Shown here: in pieces, positions 1-9,184 of the stretch | Layout of the letters: each line of letters starts with the position of its first letter | Numbering within the stretch: the first letter of the stretch is position 1 | Made by a program: the position numbers and the translations under genes | The notes under the pieces: model-generated | What the model saw: only the letters and a program-made list of their open reading frames with translations | Databases searched by the model: none | What the model was told of the DNA's origin: nothing | Virus record (IMG/VR): IMGVR_UViG_3300034062_004652 | Span: 1 to 36,362 of that record | Length of the DNA: 36,362 bases | Reading direction: 5' to 3' (one strand) | DNA from: a virus

Positions 1-172
1 CACATACACAAACCATTTGGTTAATGATGATCGGTTCACCTGGCATAATTGCCAAAGTTGTGGATCTATTCCAGTAGTTCATCAACAGACCACTATGTTG
101 ACGAATGATACCAGCGGTTCCTACTTTTGTGATCCAATTGTTATTCGAGTAGTTTGTTACTGCGGTTGGCAT
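1..172 (-). CDS. Unknown phage protein, N-terminal part (runs off left edge)
   Basis: The reading frame begins MPTAVTNYSNNNWITKVG and stays open to the left edge (57 codons visible). The start is decided by TTAGGAGTCAAAATG, where AGGAG lies 5 nt before the ATG. It overlaps the end of the upstream Cys-rich gene by 32 nt. The visible part ends with a segment containing AIMPGEPIIINQMV, which vaguely recalls small beta-rich capsid-associated proteins (DUF2190-like) encoded after the capsid gene in Mu-like phages. That comparison is a guess from position and style. The function is unknown and the C-terminus is outside the window. Confidence 0.7.
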   Translation of the reverse strand, partial: MPTAVTNYSNNNWITKVGTAGIIRQHSGLLMNYWNRSTTLAIMPGEPIIINQMVCVC

Positions 173-536
173 TTTGACTCCTAAGTCTTTTAATTTTAAG
201 TTTTAACAGATCTTCTCTCAGACAGAAATTCCAACATGTAGCATTTAAATCTTCTGAGACTAAAGATTTATCTAGAATTTGTAAATTGTTACGACAAGTA
301 CCATAGTATTTGTCTTTAATTTTGTTGTTACATGTTTTTGGTGTAACTAATACTGTTTCAAAGTGACGGCAACTATTGCAAGCCTGCAAGGGGGGTGGTC
401 CTTCAACCACCATCCCTACATCATATTTTGTAACTAGAGGATCTAAATAGACATCTTTAGATTCACTACAAGTTATATCAGAATTAGCTTCTGGCTCGCA
501 AGATGAAGAGTCGTTCTCGTTCGTTGATCTTGACAT
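141..536 (-). CDS. Small Cys-rich protein of unknown function
   Basis: A 131-aa protein with an acidic, Ser-rich N-terminus followed by a cysteine-rich middle. It has a CNSC pair (CxxC), further single cysteines at roughly 12-residue spacings (PKTC, YGTC) and a final CWNFC, so a bound metal is possible. The C-terminus is basic. AAGAGGA lies 8 nt before the ATG and supports this start. It begins inside the last 53 nt of the capsid fusion gene in another frame, so it is probably translationally coupled to capsid expression. I recognise no family. Confidence 0.7.
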   Translation of the reverse strand: MSRSTNENDSSSCEPEANSDITCSESKDVYLDPLVTKYDVGMVVEGPPPLQACNSCRHFETVLVTPKTCNNKIKDKYYGTCRNNLQILDKSLVSEDLNATCWNFCLREDLLKLKIKRLRSQNANRSNKLLE

Positions 537-2568
537 CCCAGTATCCTCTTACACCCATACCGAGCATGTCTCCTGGGAGGTCGATAGATTCGATTGTTGG
601 TCGTTTCTTGCCTCGAAGGAAATTGATCGTGTATGGTGATGCTTTCTTAGAAGAAGGCCACAGAATCCAACTGCTAGAATGAACGAATGTACCTGATCCT
701 AGCAAACTAGTGTTTGACATTTGCAAGAACTTAGCATAATCCATTTTACCAAACCAGAAGTTTTTATCTCCTGTCTTGGTGTTAGATGTGGTATCGTTAA
801 CAATACGATCTTGCTTAAGGATATCCCAAGCTGTTTCTTCCAAAGCTGGACCTGTAATCAAAGTCCATTTATCAGTTTGCATCTGATTGATTGACTTGGT
901 ACCACGAGTTTCAATGTAGTCTTGAACTGCAAGGTAAGCAGTAGACAAGTTAGCTCGGTTAAGAGCTAGACCTGTACGACTGTTATCTGTATCAACCCAG
1001 AAAGTACCGGCAGCAGCAGCTTGGTTAAGCATAAGTTGACCAAGTTGAACGTCTGGATTGAAGATAGCTCCTTCAACCATTGCTTCGAGAAGACGAGAGA
1101 TAACTCCCATATCATCGTTTACAATAGTCTTACGATCAAAACTAACTACTTGACCGATAGTCTTTAGATCAGATTCGTAACGAGATTCTTCTCCAAATTG
1201 GGCATGTGGTAGTTTTCCTTCATTGGAAATTTCTTCCCACAACTCTCCACCACCTGGGCGAACTTGTTGTTTCTTACGGAAGTCTTTGTTAGAGTCTTCT
1301 TCGCAAGCAGTCATAGCAAATGGTGCAGACAATGCCCATCGTTCTTCCAACATAAAGTCGGTAACTCGTTGAAACAAGTTAGGCATATCGAATGTGCTAA
1401 ATCCACCAGTGTTATTAAATTGCAATGATTGATTGCAATTGTTCTTGATAAACTTACACATGGTTTCAACGTCACTAAATCCAGTGTATCGACCACCAGA
1501 AGAATTAGCAATGTTTACCAAGGATTCCACAAAGGACCACTTGTAATCACTATCGGCATTTTCGATAAGTTTCTTATCGTAGCCAGCTTTGTCCAATGTC
1601 TCTGGTGCAACACCGCATGACAATGCAAATCGAATGGTGATTTCTTGTTCAGCTTTTTGGGACTTGTTTTTGATATCAGGCATTTTTGGAAGGCTATTTT
1701 CGTATAGCTCAAGTTTGATACTGTTTTCAATTTCAGTAGCACTCTTTCCTTCATCAACCATTTTATCAATTTTTTCTGCATGTGCTGGATAAGCCATTGA
1801 TAGCTTAGCTAGCTTAAACAAATCTTTGGTTGAAGGAGCAACAGGAGCTGGTATAGCATTGTTGATCGGAGCAACTGGAGCAGCAACTGGATTCGAGTTG
1901 TTGACAGGAGTCGCTGGGGCAGGAGCTGCAACTGGGGTAGGAGCAGGAGTTTGAGCAGGTGTTGGTGTTTGTTCTGGGTCCATACTATTTAGTAAATTTA
2001 CTACCTCTGAATTTTTGGTTGTGAATTCGGTATTGCTATCTCGTCCCATTAACGTGATAGTCATTTCTCGAAGTACCGAAGAATTGGCAACGTACATTGG
2101 TCCTTCAATGGTACGTCCATTGATGGTTTTCTTTTCTTTTGCAGCCAGCAATGTTATAGAACTTTTGTTAGCTCTAAGTCCCATTGATGCTTCAAAAGGA
2201 AAGTCATTATTGAGAGCTTCTAAGATTTGATCCCTAGCTTCTCCTGGGTAGGAGGCTAAGCCTTCACCTGATAAGCTGTTTTCTGTTTTAATGATACTGG
2301 TTGTGTGTCCAACTGGATGATAATGTTCAGCAAGAATTGGTATCTTATTTTTAAATTTGATACCTGCTAAATCATAAACCATTGGATGTTGCAAACCGTA
2401 ATCACTAAGATCAACAGGTGCTCCTGAATATCCTTCAAAGCTAAGTTTAGTTAAACCACTTTCTGTTTTAGTAGCAGAAGTTGGACTAGACAAAGCAATA
2501 TCAAAAAATTCAGAAGAAGGTCTAGTCGTCTTCGTCGTCTGTTGATTTAACGAGTTCTTTGTTGTCAT
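484..2568 (-). CDS. Prohead protease / major capsid protein fusion
   Basis: A 694-aa fusion. Residues about 40-190 resemble HK97-type prohead proteases: LAEHYHPVGH gives the candidate catalytic His (H82) and FEASMGL the candidate Ser (S128). A Pro/Ala/Thr-rich linker spans about residues 197-247. Residues about 300-694 resemble Mu gpT-like major capsid proteins, including VSFDRKTIVNDDMGVISRLL, typical of that family. Known fusions of this type cleave themselves during capsid assembly, and the same is inferred here. The start overlaps the portal gene end by 47 nt and has no good SD, so translation may depend on coupling. The true start could be slightly downstream. Confidence 0.85.
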   Translation of the reverse strand: MTTKNSLNQQTTKTTRPSSEFFDIALSSPTSATKTESGLTKLSFEGYSGAPVDLSDYGLQHPMVYDLAGIKFKNKIPILAEHYHPVGHTTSIIKTENSLSGEGLASYPGEARDQILEALNNDFPFEASMGLRANKSSITLLAAKEKKTINGRTIEGPMYVANSSVLREMTITLMGRDSNTEFTTKNSEVVNLLNSMDPEQTPTPAQTPAPTPVAAPAPATPVNNSNPVAAPVAPINNAIPAPVAPSTKDLFKLAKLSMAYPAHAEKIDKMVDEGKSATEIENSIKLELYENSLPKMPDIKNKSQKAEQEITIRFALSCGVAPETLDKAGYDKKLIENADSDYKWSFVESLVNIANSSGGRYTGFSDVETMCKFIKNNCNQSLQFNNTGGFSTFDMPNLFQRVTDFMLEERWALSAPFAMTACEEDSNKDFRKKQQVRPGGGELWEEISNEGKLPHAQFGEESRYESDLKTIGQVVSFDRKTIVNDDMGVISRLLEAMVEGAIFNPDVQLGQLMLNQAAAAGTFWVDTDNSRTGLALNRANLSTAYLAVQDYIETRGTKSINQMQTDKWTLITGPALEETAWDILKQDRIVNDTTSNTKTGDKNFWFGKMDYAKFLQMSNTSLLGSGTFVHSSSWILWPSSKKASPYTINFLRGKKRPTIESIDLPGDMLGMGVRGYWDVKINERERLFILRARS

Positions 2569-3964
2569 GAATAATTTGAATTGAAGTTGAGGAACGAGCA
2601 GATAGAATTATTTTGCAAAGCTCTTCATAAGTGATGCCCATAAGTTCGGCTTCTCTTGTGAGTTCTCTTTTGGCATTTAATCCTTCTTCTGCATAGAGGC
2701 GAGTTAAAGTATTTGCTCCACTAATTAAGTCTGTTAAACGACTTGATGCTACTTTGTTAGGATCAGGGTGGGAAAATAATTGAGCATTACCAATACTGTA
2801 AGCTATACCTGATTCATCGATATACTTATTAGTAATTTCTCTAAAATAACCTGGAATCATTCTACCCATTCTAAGCCACATCTTGAAAAACCTGTGAATC
2901 ACAACAGAGAAATCTTCTCTATCTATCTTTACAGTATTTTTCCAAGGACCAAGATCTACTTGGGAAGCTGCCATATTAAGTTTAGCACTGTTACCAATTG
3001 CTAAATTAAGTGGCATATTAACACAGCGAGCAGCAGATCCTACCATTGCATCAATAGCATTGATATCTTCTGCTGACGTTCCTGAGTTACTTAAACTCTC
3101 CAAGCTCGTTCCTGGGGGAAGTGTAGGTATTTGACCTGGTTCCATTTCCCACATACCTGAAGGTACTCCATCTGCTATAGCATCTGATTTGCCCCATACG
3201 TGTGGATCTAATTTAACAACAATAGGGATGCAGGATTTGAATTCTGCTGATCTTACTAGTGCTGTTAGATATCGTTGCACAGAAGGGAAGATACATAAAG
3301 CTGGGCTACACTCAGGTATACCACGTAACAAAGCTTCATCTTTTTGTTTCCACCATAAAAGAATTTTGTTTACTTCAAATTCTTCACCAGTGTCAACCCA
3401 AATACGTTCTGGGTTCCAATTCTCGTCGTATTTGATTCCTTCATAAATATTCTCATCAAGTAACCGTGAAATTGGTGGATTTTGTAATCTTTCTGATGAA
3501 AGAACTTTAAGTCCTAATTTTACATCATCGGCAAAATCATGAGTAATTTTATAAGGGATTCCAATAGCAACACCTGTTTTAGCTGCTGCTCTCCTGAGAA
3601 GTCGAAATGATTTACCTATTTCATTAAGTTGACAGAATTTTAGCCATTGTTGTTCAATATCAATGTTCACAACATATTCTGGTGTTTGTCCAATAATAAT
3701 TGGGCAAGGACCAATACAATCATTTGCGATTGTATTTAATATACCGTGATAATGACTACCTTCTTGATCTTGTTCTAATGAAACGCTAACTAATTTTCTA
3801 ACTGCCCAGGGATGTCGAGTTATATACCTAAACCTATCTTTAGGTATTTCGTTGTAGACTTCCTTAACAGATCTATTGCTAAATAATCTAGATGATAGTC
3901 TAGATATATTTTTAAAAACTTTAATAGTTTCTGTTGCAAGTAGACTGGGTGACGGAATCTTCAC
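2522..3964 (-). CDS. Portal protein
   Basis: Portal proteins form the dodecameric ring at the capsid vertex through which DNA enters. I call a GTG start at 3964 because AAAGGAGG lies 8 nt upstream, giving 480 aa. A longer in-frame ATG at 4003 lacks such a site. N-terminal features typical of lambda-type portals include RYITRHPWAVRKLV, a long alpha/beta body and an acidic C-terminus (STDDEDD). It sits directly before the protease-capsid fusion, the usual order. It overlaps the preceding gene by 44 nt and the capsid gene by 47 nt. The identity rests on overall pattern and position. Confidence 0.8.
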   Translation of the reverse strand: MKIPSPSLLATETIKVFKNISRLSSRLFSNRSVKEVYNEIPKDRFRYITRHPWAVRKLVSVSLEQDQEGSHYHGILNTIANDCIGPCPIIIGQTPEYVVNIDIEQQWLKFCQLNEIGKSFRLLRRAAAKTGVAIGIPYKITHDFADDVKLGLKVLSSERLQNPPISRLLDENIYEGIKYDENWNPERIWVDTGEEFEVNKILLWWKQKDEALLRGIPECSPALCIFPSVQRYLTALVRSAEFKSCIPIVVKLDPHVWGKSDAIADGVPSGMWEMEPGQIPTLPPGTSLESLSNSGTSAEDINAIDAMVGSAARCVNMPLNLAIGNSAKLNMAASQVDLGPWKNTVKIDREDFSVVIHRFFKMWLRMGRMIPGYFREITNKYIDESGIAYSIGNAQLFSHPDPNKVASSRLTDLISGANTLTRLYAEEGLNAKRELTREAELMGITYEELCKIILSARSSTSIQIIHDNKELVKSTDDEDD

Positions 3965-4385
3965 AACTACAACCTCCTTTCGGTACTGCTTTTGCAAAAG
4001 CAAAGTTAGAGAAATGTGGTCGAACTACTGTTGTGGTTCGTTGTAAATACAAAAGATCTTTTAAATCATGATCTTCGGTTTCCATATTAGGAGTTTTAAT
4101 CCTTTTAGGACCAAGAGTATCATTGATTAATTTTATTTCTTCTGCTAATGATCCAGCAACTTCTGTTGTTATTACAAATGTACCAACACTTTCGTCAAGA
4201 CTTGCTGGTTGTGTTCCACCTTCAAACACACCCCAGTTACCGTTATCCAGTATTCCGGTCCATATTCCTGGGAGATGTTCGTTTAGTCTTACTTTAGTTG
4301 TGGCCCATGTGCCTAATGGATTTGTTAACAAGAAACAATCTATAATTGTTCCTGGAGTGCTGTCTGTGTATGTAATAGATTCCAT
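3921..4385 (-). CDS. Putative virion-associated protein (154 aa)
   Basis: The first part is beta-rich and contains LTNPLGTWATTKVRL and a Gly/Trp segment (GILDNGNWGVFEGG). The second half carries a helix (EVAGSLAEEIKLINDTLG). The NPLGTW motif also occurs in the 235-aa protein at 11783-12490, so the two may share a small beta domain. The C-terminus contains PKGGCSC, which encodes the portal gene's ribosome binding site. The ATG lies just after the stop of the repeat protein gene. The function is unknown; a neck, tail or fibre-linked role is inferred from position only. Confidence 0.6.
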   Translation of the reverse strand: MESITYTDSTPGTIIDCFLLTNPLGTWATTKVRLNEHLPGIWTGILDNGNWGVFEGGTQPASLDESVGTFVITTEVAGSLAEEIKLINDTLGPKRIKTPNMETEDHDLKDLLYLQRTTTVVRPHFSNFAFAKAVPKGGCSCEDSVTQSTCNRNY

Positions 4386-4388
4386 AGT

Positions 4389-5441
4389 TTATTTCCATGT
4401 TCCATTTATTTTTATACGAGGAGTGACGACTTTCCAGGTACCATCTTTTATAAAAGCAGTAGTATCTTTCCATTCACCATTAACACGTATTTTAAATCCA
4501 CCTGGTAGTATATCTCCACCTGTTGATGTCAATGATACTGATGCAAGTTGAACAGATAAAGTTCCTGTTGTTCCATTAACAATTGTGCTAGTAGATGATA
4601 CTATACAAGATTGTAAACTTCTATTAACTTGTCCTAGAAGTCCTGAAGTAAGTGAACTTCCTGAGGAGAGAGTTACAGAATCTAGTGTTCTAGTTATATC
4701 ACCAGATAGACCATTAACAACAGTGCCTGTTGCTGTGATAGTTGTATCACTTAATGTTCTAGTTACACTACCAACAAGAGCACCCGCAATATTACCTGTA
4801 GATACTAAAGTACATGGTTCTAAAGTAACAGAAGTATTACCTGTAGCACCAGCAGCAAGTGTACCTGTAGCAGACGAAGTGACTGCATCAAGTGTTCTTG
4901 ATACTGTGCCGCTTAGACCAGCCGCAACTGTACCTGTTGAAGAGCAAGTGACTTGAGCTAGGGTCGATGAAACAGAACCAGTAAGTGAACTACCAGTTGA
5001 CCCTGTTGAGGATAGTGTTGCTCCATCTAATGTACGTGTTACCGTACCTGATGCACCAGCAGCGACAGTACTACTGGATGATAGTGTTGTGCTGTCAAGT
5101 GTTTGAGTCGTGCTACCAGTTAAGCCAGCTGCAAGCGTACCAGAACTAGATAATGTTGCTACACTTAGTGTAACCGATACTGTTGCTGTTACTCCACCAC
5201 CAATTGTACTATTAGAAGACAATGTTAATGTATCTAATGTACTTGTTAGTGTACCTGTTGCACCAGCACTTATTGTTCCTGAGGATGATGCAACAATATT
5301 TTCTAGTGTTGAATCGACTGAACCTACTAACCCGTTTGCTATTGTTCCTGAGGATGACAACAATACGTTGCTAAGTGTTATCGAGGTTGAACCTATAACA
5401 TCGCTTGTTGCTCCTTGTGGAGCTAATAAAGTTAGTAGCAT
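4389..5441 (-). CDS. Tandem-repeat fibre-like structural protein
   Basis: A 350-aa protein built almost entirely of about twelve units of 22-24 residues with a pattern like TGTVAAGLSGTVSRTLDAV followed by a Ser/Thr strand. The composition is Ser/Thr/Gly/Val/Leu with few charges, as expected for a beta-solenoid or trimeric fibre. The C-terminal 37 residues differ (GGFKIRVNGEWKD, then PRIKINGTWK) and resemble terminal caps found on many phage tail or fibre proteins. AGGT lies 6 nt before the ATG. It belongs to the virion adhesion cluster. The exact fold is an inference. Confidence 0.75.
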   Translation of the reverse strand: MLLTLLAPQGATSDVIGSTSITLSNVLLSSSGTIANGLVGSVDSTLENIVASSSGTISAGATGTLTSTLDTLTLSSNSTIGGGVTATVSVTLSVATLSSSGTLAAGLTGSTTQTLDSTTLSSSSTVAAGASGTVTRTLDGATLSSTGSTGSSLTGSVSSTLAQVTCSSTGTVAAGLSGTVSRTLDAVTSSATGTLAAGATGNTSVTLEPCTLVSTGNIAGALVGSVTRTLSDTTITATGTVVNGLSGDITRTLDSVTLSSGSSLTSGLLGQVNRSLQSCIVSSTSTIVNGTTGTLSVQLASVSLTSTGGDILPGGFKIRVNGEWKDTTAFIKDGTWKVVTPRIKINGTWK

Positions 5442-5448
5442 GGTTTAC

Positions 5449-5610
5449 CTACAACGTGCTTAACTGCGTTATTGTTGTTTGAGTTTCTGCAATTTCCAAA
5501 TCAAGCTGAATGATTTTTTCCAGCTCTCCTTGTGCTTCTGCGTGCACTCTCGCATCTTTTAGTCGAGTCAATCTATTGCTTAGAACTCGTATCAAAAATT
5601 CGATCGTCAT
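5449..5610 (-). CDS. Small coiled-coil protein (53 aa)
   Basis: This short gene fills the gap between two structural genes. It starts MTIEFLIRVLSNRLTRLKDA and ends ITQLSTL. It is mostly helical with a heptad-like charged and leucine pattern (EAQGELEKIIQLDLEIAETQ), suggesting a small coiled coil. It begins 10 nt after the stop of the 877-aa gene and ends 8 nt before the ATG of the repeat-fibre gene. Tight packing and one frame filling the gap exactly support it. The RBS is weak. Function is unknown; a fibre assembly or tail accessory role is conceivable. Confidence 0.65.
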   Translation of the reverse strand: MTIEFLIRVLSNRLTRLKDARVHAEAQGELEKIIQLDLEIAETQTTITQLSTL

Positions 5611-5619
5611 GATTATTGG

Positions 5620-8253
5620 TTACCAAAACAAGAGACATCGGAAGCATTCTTGAAACGACGCACGGTTTAACCAAAGATATTTAAGTCCATCCTTGGTTGT
5701 AATGATCTCCATTCGATTACCAAGAATCGCTGTTGGTGCTGCATATGGGTACATTGAGCCACCATTTACGTTCATGGTCGTCACGTTGAGCGACATTACC
5801 CGCTGCGTGGCATCTTTATGGTAGTAGATTCGGTCTGCACCGTCGTAGGCAGTCATCGTTCCCGTCGTGAGCGTTTCTGTGATTGGTGACGTAAATATCT
5901 GATTGACTCGATCTGTAACTAAGTCGTACCTATCGAAACCAACCGCAGCACCACCACGAGTGGCAAACATGTATCTTCCACGAGACGTTAGGTCACTCGT
6001 ACCAAAAGCCCAATTCATCGAGACTCCTTGGTTCTTTTGTGCTTGCTCTAGAATCACATAGCCAGTGACCAATGTTGTTGGTGCTGTAATTGTTGGAATA
6101 GTAAGAGTATTTACAGTGTTAGAAGTGATGTTTACTTCCGCACTGAATCCCGTTGTTGTCAGGATTCGCAACCTCTTACCAGCCCAAATATTGACAGCCC
6201 AAGTCTTGGTTGTATCTTGCAACGTAGTCGTCGATTGAGTTCCAGTTGCTACCCCAAAGTCAGCCGCACCGATTGCAGTTGAAGTCGAAATTGCATATCG
6301 ACTAACACCGTTTGTTGGTGCCGTAGCTGTTGCCGCAAGAGTCAAAGTTGTTGCAGTATTCGAAGCAATTCGGAATGATTGCCCTGCCACAGACCCGGTT
6401 GCTGCTGTCACAGCCCCTGTATACATATAAACCGTTTGGTTTTGGAATTGGTTGGTACTCCAGTTCTTTGTTGCATCCACCAACACAGTTGTTGACTGGG
6501 ACGAAACAATTGTTGTTGCTGCTGGAGTTCCAGCCATCGTGTAGGTGAACGTTGTAGCCGAGGGAACAGTTGCAATTGCCACGTTGGTGACGTTAAAGTT
6601 TGCATCTGTTGCTCCTCTCACTGTTACCAGTTGCCCTACCTTAAATTGGTGCGGGTGAGCCGTTGTAACCGTTGCCGTTGTCGTTGCATTGGCAAGCGTC
6701 GTAATTGCAACTGGTTCATGCCCTACCACTGTTGCTGCGGCATTTCTTGCAATACCGTAATCTTGCTGTCGTCCAAAGGTTGGCACTTGCGAATCGATGT
6801 TATGAATCGCTAATGCGTTCAATGAGCCAAGCTGGATGTAGAGCTTGTCAGGATCGCCTTGAATCGTGAAAACAGACGTATTGTCTGGGGTCGTTGCCCA
6901 AGAGCCTACAATTGTTAATGCCGTAGCAGTGTTCGAAGCAATTGGCTTGTACTGCCCTGCTCCAGTTCCTGCCATAATCCGAACAACGTAGTTTTTCCAA
7001 CGGTTTACTTCCCAGGATTTTGTCGAGTCGGTGATTGTTGTAGACGAACCGGAAGTTGCAATACCAGCATCAAAGCTGAGAATCATATAACGGCTTGTTG
7101 CCGTTGGGTGTGGACTAATATGAGTAGTCCACGTTAAAGTGTTAGCAGTATTGCTGTCAATCTGACGAAGTTGTCCAGCACCCGTACCTGAGTAAATATA
7201 AACCCAATAATCTCTCCATTGGTTAATTTTCCAAGCTGCTCTATCAACACCAAGCGAAGAATCTACAAGTGTAGTATTTGTGCTGGTTGATGCCGCAATG
7301 CCTCGTTCCCAGATCGACGAGTTCTCGGTAGTTCGTTCGATATTGACATCGTTGCCTGCTGCTTGAAAAATACCCTGCATACAAGGCATGACGTACCAAG
7401 TATCGGTCAATTGGTCATACACCTGCATCGTAAAAAATGGAGTCGTCGTGCTGTTTGACACTAAGATAATTAAGCCTGACTGCACTCTAAAAACCGAAGT
7501 CGAATCTGGAGTAACAGTCCAAGCAGAATCCACAGTGACGACTTGTGATTCGATAGCATAGGCAGCTTGCGTACCCGCTGTAGCGTTGATTGCAGGATTG
7601 AAGATTGCTGGAGTATTCCAAGTCTTGTTCGTCTGAGTCGAATCGCCCATCACAGCGACGGTTGCTGTGTTGGATAGGATTCTTCTCATCTGACTAACAC
7701 CAGCATTACCAGTGATTCGCAGTGTGTAGCCAGCGTATTGATTACCACCCCATGCTTTTAACGTATCGGTAATGCTTAAAGAACCAAGCGTATTCGATAC
7801 GGCTGTCACCACACCACTATCATGAACAACGGGTTCAGCAACTCCAGTGATAGTCCTTCGTTGTCCAGCACCTGTTCCCGATACGATTACAACGTCATAG
7901 CCCTTGAGTGCCTGCATAGATACTGCTGGAATTTGCAGCGTAGTCGAAGTGGCTGCAATCACACTTCCATCAATGCCTAGAGCTCCGCTAAACTTCATGG
8001 AGGAGAATGTAACGGGAGCAACTGGGGGTGTAGCCAATTGCATGTACATGTCCGTGTAAGTGTCGTACACAAAAAACTGCGTGGCTGAGATTAGGTAATA
8101 GATATACCTACCGTGTTGCGTCGGTAGAAAGTTCGGATTATCTGGATAGCACGTTGACGATACCGCAGCCGATACCGCAGGAGCAAAACGGGTCCATTCC
8201 CACGTTGGTAAATCGACTTGCTGCGTTAATGTATTTTTATTGAGTGCTGGCAT
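5620..8253 (-). CDS. Large repeat-containing virion protein (877 aa)
   Basis: The protein contains at least six copies of a unit of about 80 residues. Each has a strand, the pattern DSTKSWEVNRWKN, a GTGAGQ turn (GTGAGQRR, GTGAGQLR, GTGAGQYK) and then SNTATALTI. The ends recall propeller-like segments (YVMPCMQ, GADRIYYHKDATQRV). Such proteins occur in phage tail/fibre clusters and are often called structural proteins. AAGGT lies about 6 nt upstream of the ATG. It is probably a large tail-surface or adhesin component; the receptor is unknown. Confidence 0.75.
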   Translation of the reverse strand: MPALNKNTLTQQVDLPTWEWTRFAPAVSAAVSSTCYPDNPNFLPTQHGRYIYYLISATQFFVYDTYTDMYMQLATPPVAPVTFSSMKFSGALGIDGSVIAATSTTLQIPAVSMQALKGYDVVIVSGTGAGQRRTITGVAEPVVHDSGVVTAVSNTLGSLSITDTLKAWGGNQYAGYTLRITGNAGVSQMRRILSNTATVAVMGDSTQTNKTWNTPAIFNPAINATAGTQAAYAIESQVVTVDSAWTVTPDSTSVFRVQSGLIILVSNSTTTPFFTMQVYDQLTDTWYVMPCMQGIFQAAGNDVNIERTTENSSIWERGIAASTSTNTTLVDSSLGVDRAAWKINQWRDYWVYIYSGTGAGQLRQIDSNTANTLTWTTHISPHPTATSRYMILSFDAGIATSGSSTTITDSTKSWEVNRWKNYVVRIMAGTGAGQYKPIASNTATALTIVGSWATTPDNTSVFTIQGDPDKLYIQLGSLNALAIHNIDSQVPTFGRQQDYGIARNAAATVVGHEPVAITTLANATTTATVTTAHPHQFKVGQLVTVRGATDANFNVTNVAIATVPSATTFTYTMAGTPAATTIVSSQSTTVLVDATKNWSTNQFQNQTVYMYTGAVTAATGSVAGQSFRIASNTATTLTLAATATAPTNGVSRYAISTSTAIGAADFGVATGTQSTTTLQDTTKTWAVNIWAGKRLRILTTTGFSAEVNITSNTVNTLTIPTITAPTTLVTGYVILEQAQKNQGVSMNWAFGTSDLTSRGRYMFATRGGAAVGFDRYDLVTDRVNQIFTSPITETLTTGTMTAYDGADRIYYHKDATQRVMSLNVTTMNVNGGSMYPYAAPTAILGNRMEIITTKDGLKYLWLNRASFQECFRCLLFW

Positions 8254-8261
8254 GGTTTACC

Positions 8262-8720
8262 TTAGACGAATGATAATTGTGATCGGATTGAATTTGCGTA
8301 GGTGTTCTTGGCAATATTGATGTACATTTCCCGGTCCATACCGGCAAGTGCTGTTTGTGCTGCTACGGTGTTAACAGTGTTAAGTGTCCCAATGTTGGTC
8401 ACGGTGCTTACTGTGGCGAGCACCAACGAGCCTGTAATCGCATCAATTGTTACCCGTTGACGTTGTTGCTGGTCAACGACCGCATTGCATTCAAGAATCT
8501 TGACGAGCCTAGACAACATGCGAATCAAATCATCAGACTGATTTGCAACGGTTGGTATTGGATTGGATAGACTAACGTCTTGCACAGTAGTGGCATCGTC
8601 AGGACCAGATACCGTAGCCAGTCCAACGACTTGAACAAGGGCTGTTTCGCCGCTGTATGAGACTTCTCTCGTTGCTACCCTCGCCCCACTTCCTGGGGTG
8701 TATCCTACGTTATCTGGCAT
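8262..8720 (-). CDS. Putative virion protein (152 aa)
   Basis: The protein starts MPDNVGYTPGSGARVATREV. It has a beta-rich N-terminal half, a helical segment (SDDLIRMLSRLVKILE) and a Thr/Val/Asn-rich region, ending near YANSIRSQLSFV. The layout resembles small hypothetical proteins in phage tail-fibre operons. GGAAG lies about 8 nt before the ATG. It lies 8 nt upstream of the large repeat protein gene in the same transcription unit. I do not recognise a named family. Confidence 0.6.
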   Translation of the reverse strand: MPDNVGYTPGSGARVATREVSYSGETALVQVVGLATVSGPDDATTVQDVSLSNPIPTVANQSDDLIRMLSRLVKILECNAVVDQQQRQRVTIDAITGSLVLATVSTVTNIGTLNTVNTVAAQTALAGMDREMYINIAKNTYANSIRSQLSFV

Positions 8721-8760
8721 GTTATTGTGCTTCCGGTGGCATTAGAGTTGAAAGAATTAT

Positions 8761-9174
8761 TTAAGCGTTACCGTCTGTTAGGGTAAAACTATTGATAGTG
8801 AAAGATTGACCTGCTGTGAAAGATACAGAAGAGACGTTCATGTCTGAACCTGACACAGCTACGTCACCCTGGATAAAGCAAGTCGTACCGTCCTTTGTCG
8901 ATTGCGAGTTGTAGACGCAGAAATGACCTGCCGTTCCTGTAGCATCGGCACTTAAATCTTGCCAAGTTCCTGCAATAGCTTTCGCACCTGATGCTGCCGC
9001 AGCCATCCAGTCCGATGGAAGGTTGATAGTCGCAAGTACTGTTCCGGTTCTTGCTGCTGCACAGTTTGCTGGAACAGTTCCACTTCTAATCTCTAACGAA
9101 CACGATGATCCGTTTGTTAATTCGATTGCATCTAGTCTTGCGTTTCTTGTTGCTACATTAAATTGAATTGCCAT
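8761..9174 (-). CDS. Putative virion protein, Ser/Thr/Gly-rich (137 aa)
   Basis: The start at 9174 (MAIQFNVATRNARLDAIE) is chosen because AAAGGAAA lies just upstream; an in-frame ATG at 9225 would extend into the previous gene. The body is beta-rich, with GTVLATINLPSDW, GTAGHFCVYNSQS and VSFTAGQSFTINSFTL, close to a common small phage protein type seen near tail fibre genes. No signal peptide or membrane segment is visible. Function unknown; a minor virion protein is inferred from context. Confidence 0.65.
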   Translation of the reverse strand: MAIQFNVATRNARLDAIELTNGSSCSLEIRSGTVPANCAAARTGTVLATINLPSDWMAAAASGAKAIAGTWQDLSADATGTAGHFCVYNSQSTKDGTTCFIQGDVAVSGSDMNVSSVSFTAGQSFTINSFTLTDGNA

Positions 9175-9184
9175 TTGTTTTCCT

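Noticed and set aside
2-184. Plus-strand open frame at the left edge with zinc-ribbon-like cysteines (CQSCG, CYCG)
   Set aside because: The minus strand here has an ATG with a strong AGGAG SD and an open frame consistent with the operon. The plus frame is its shadow.
4123-5463. Long plus-strand frames opposite the repeat protein and its neighbours
   Set aside because: They mirror the low-complexity repeats of the minus-strand gene, have no RBS and contradict operon direction.
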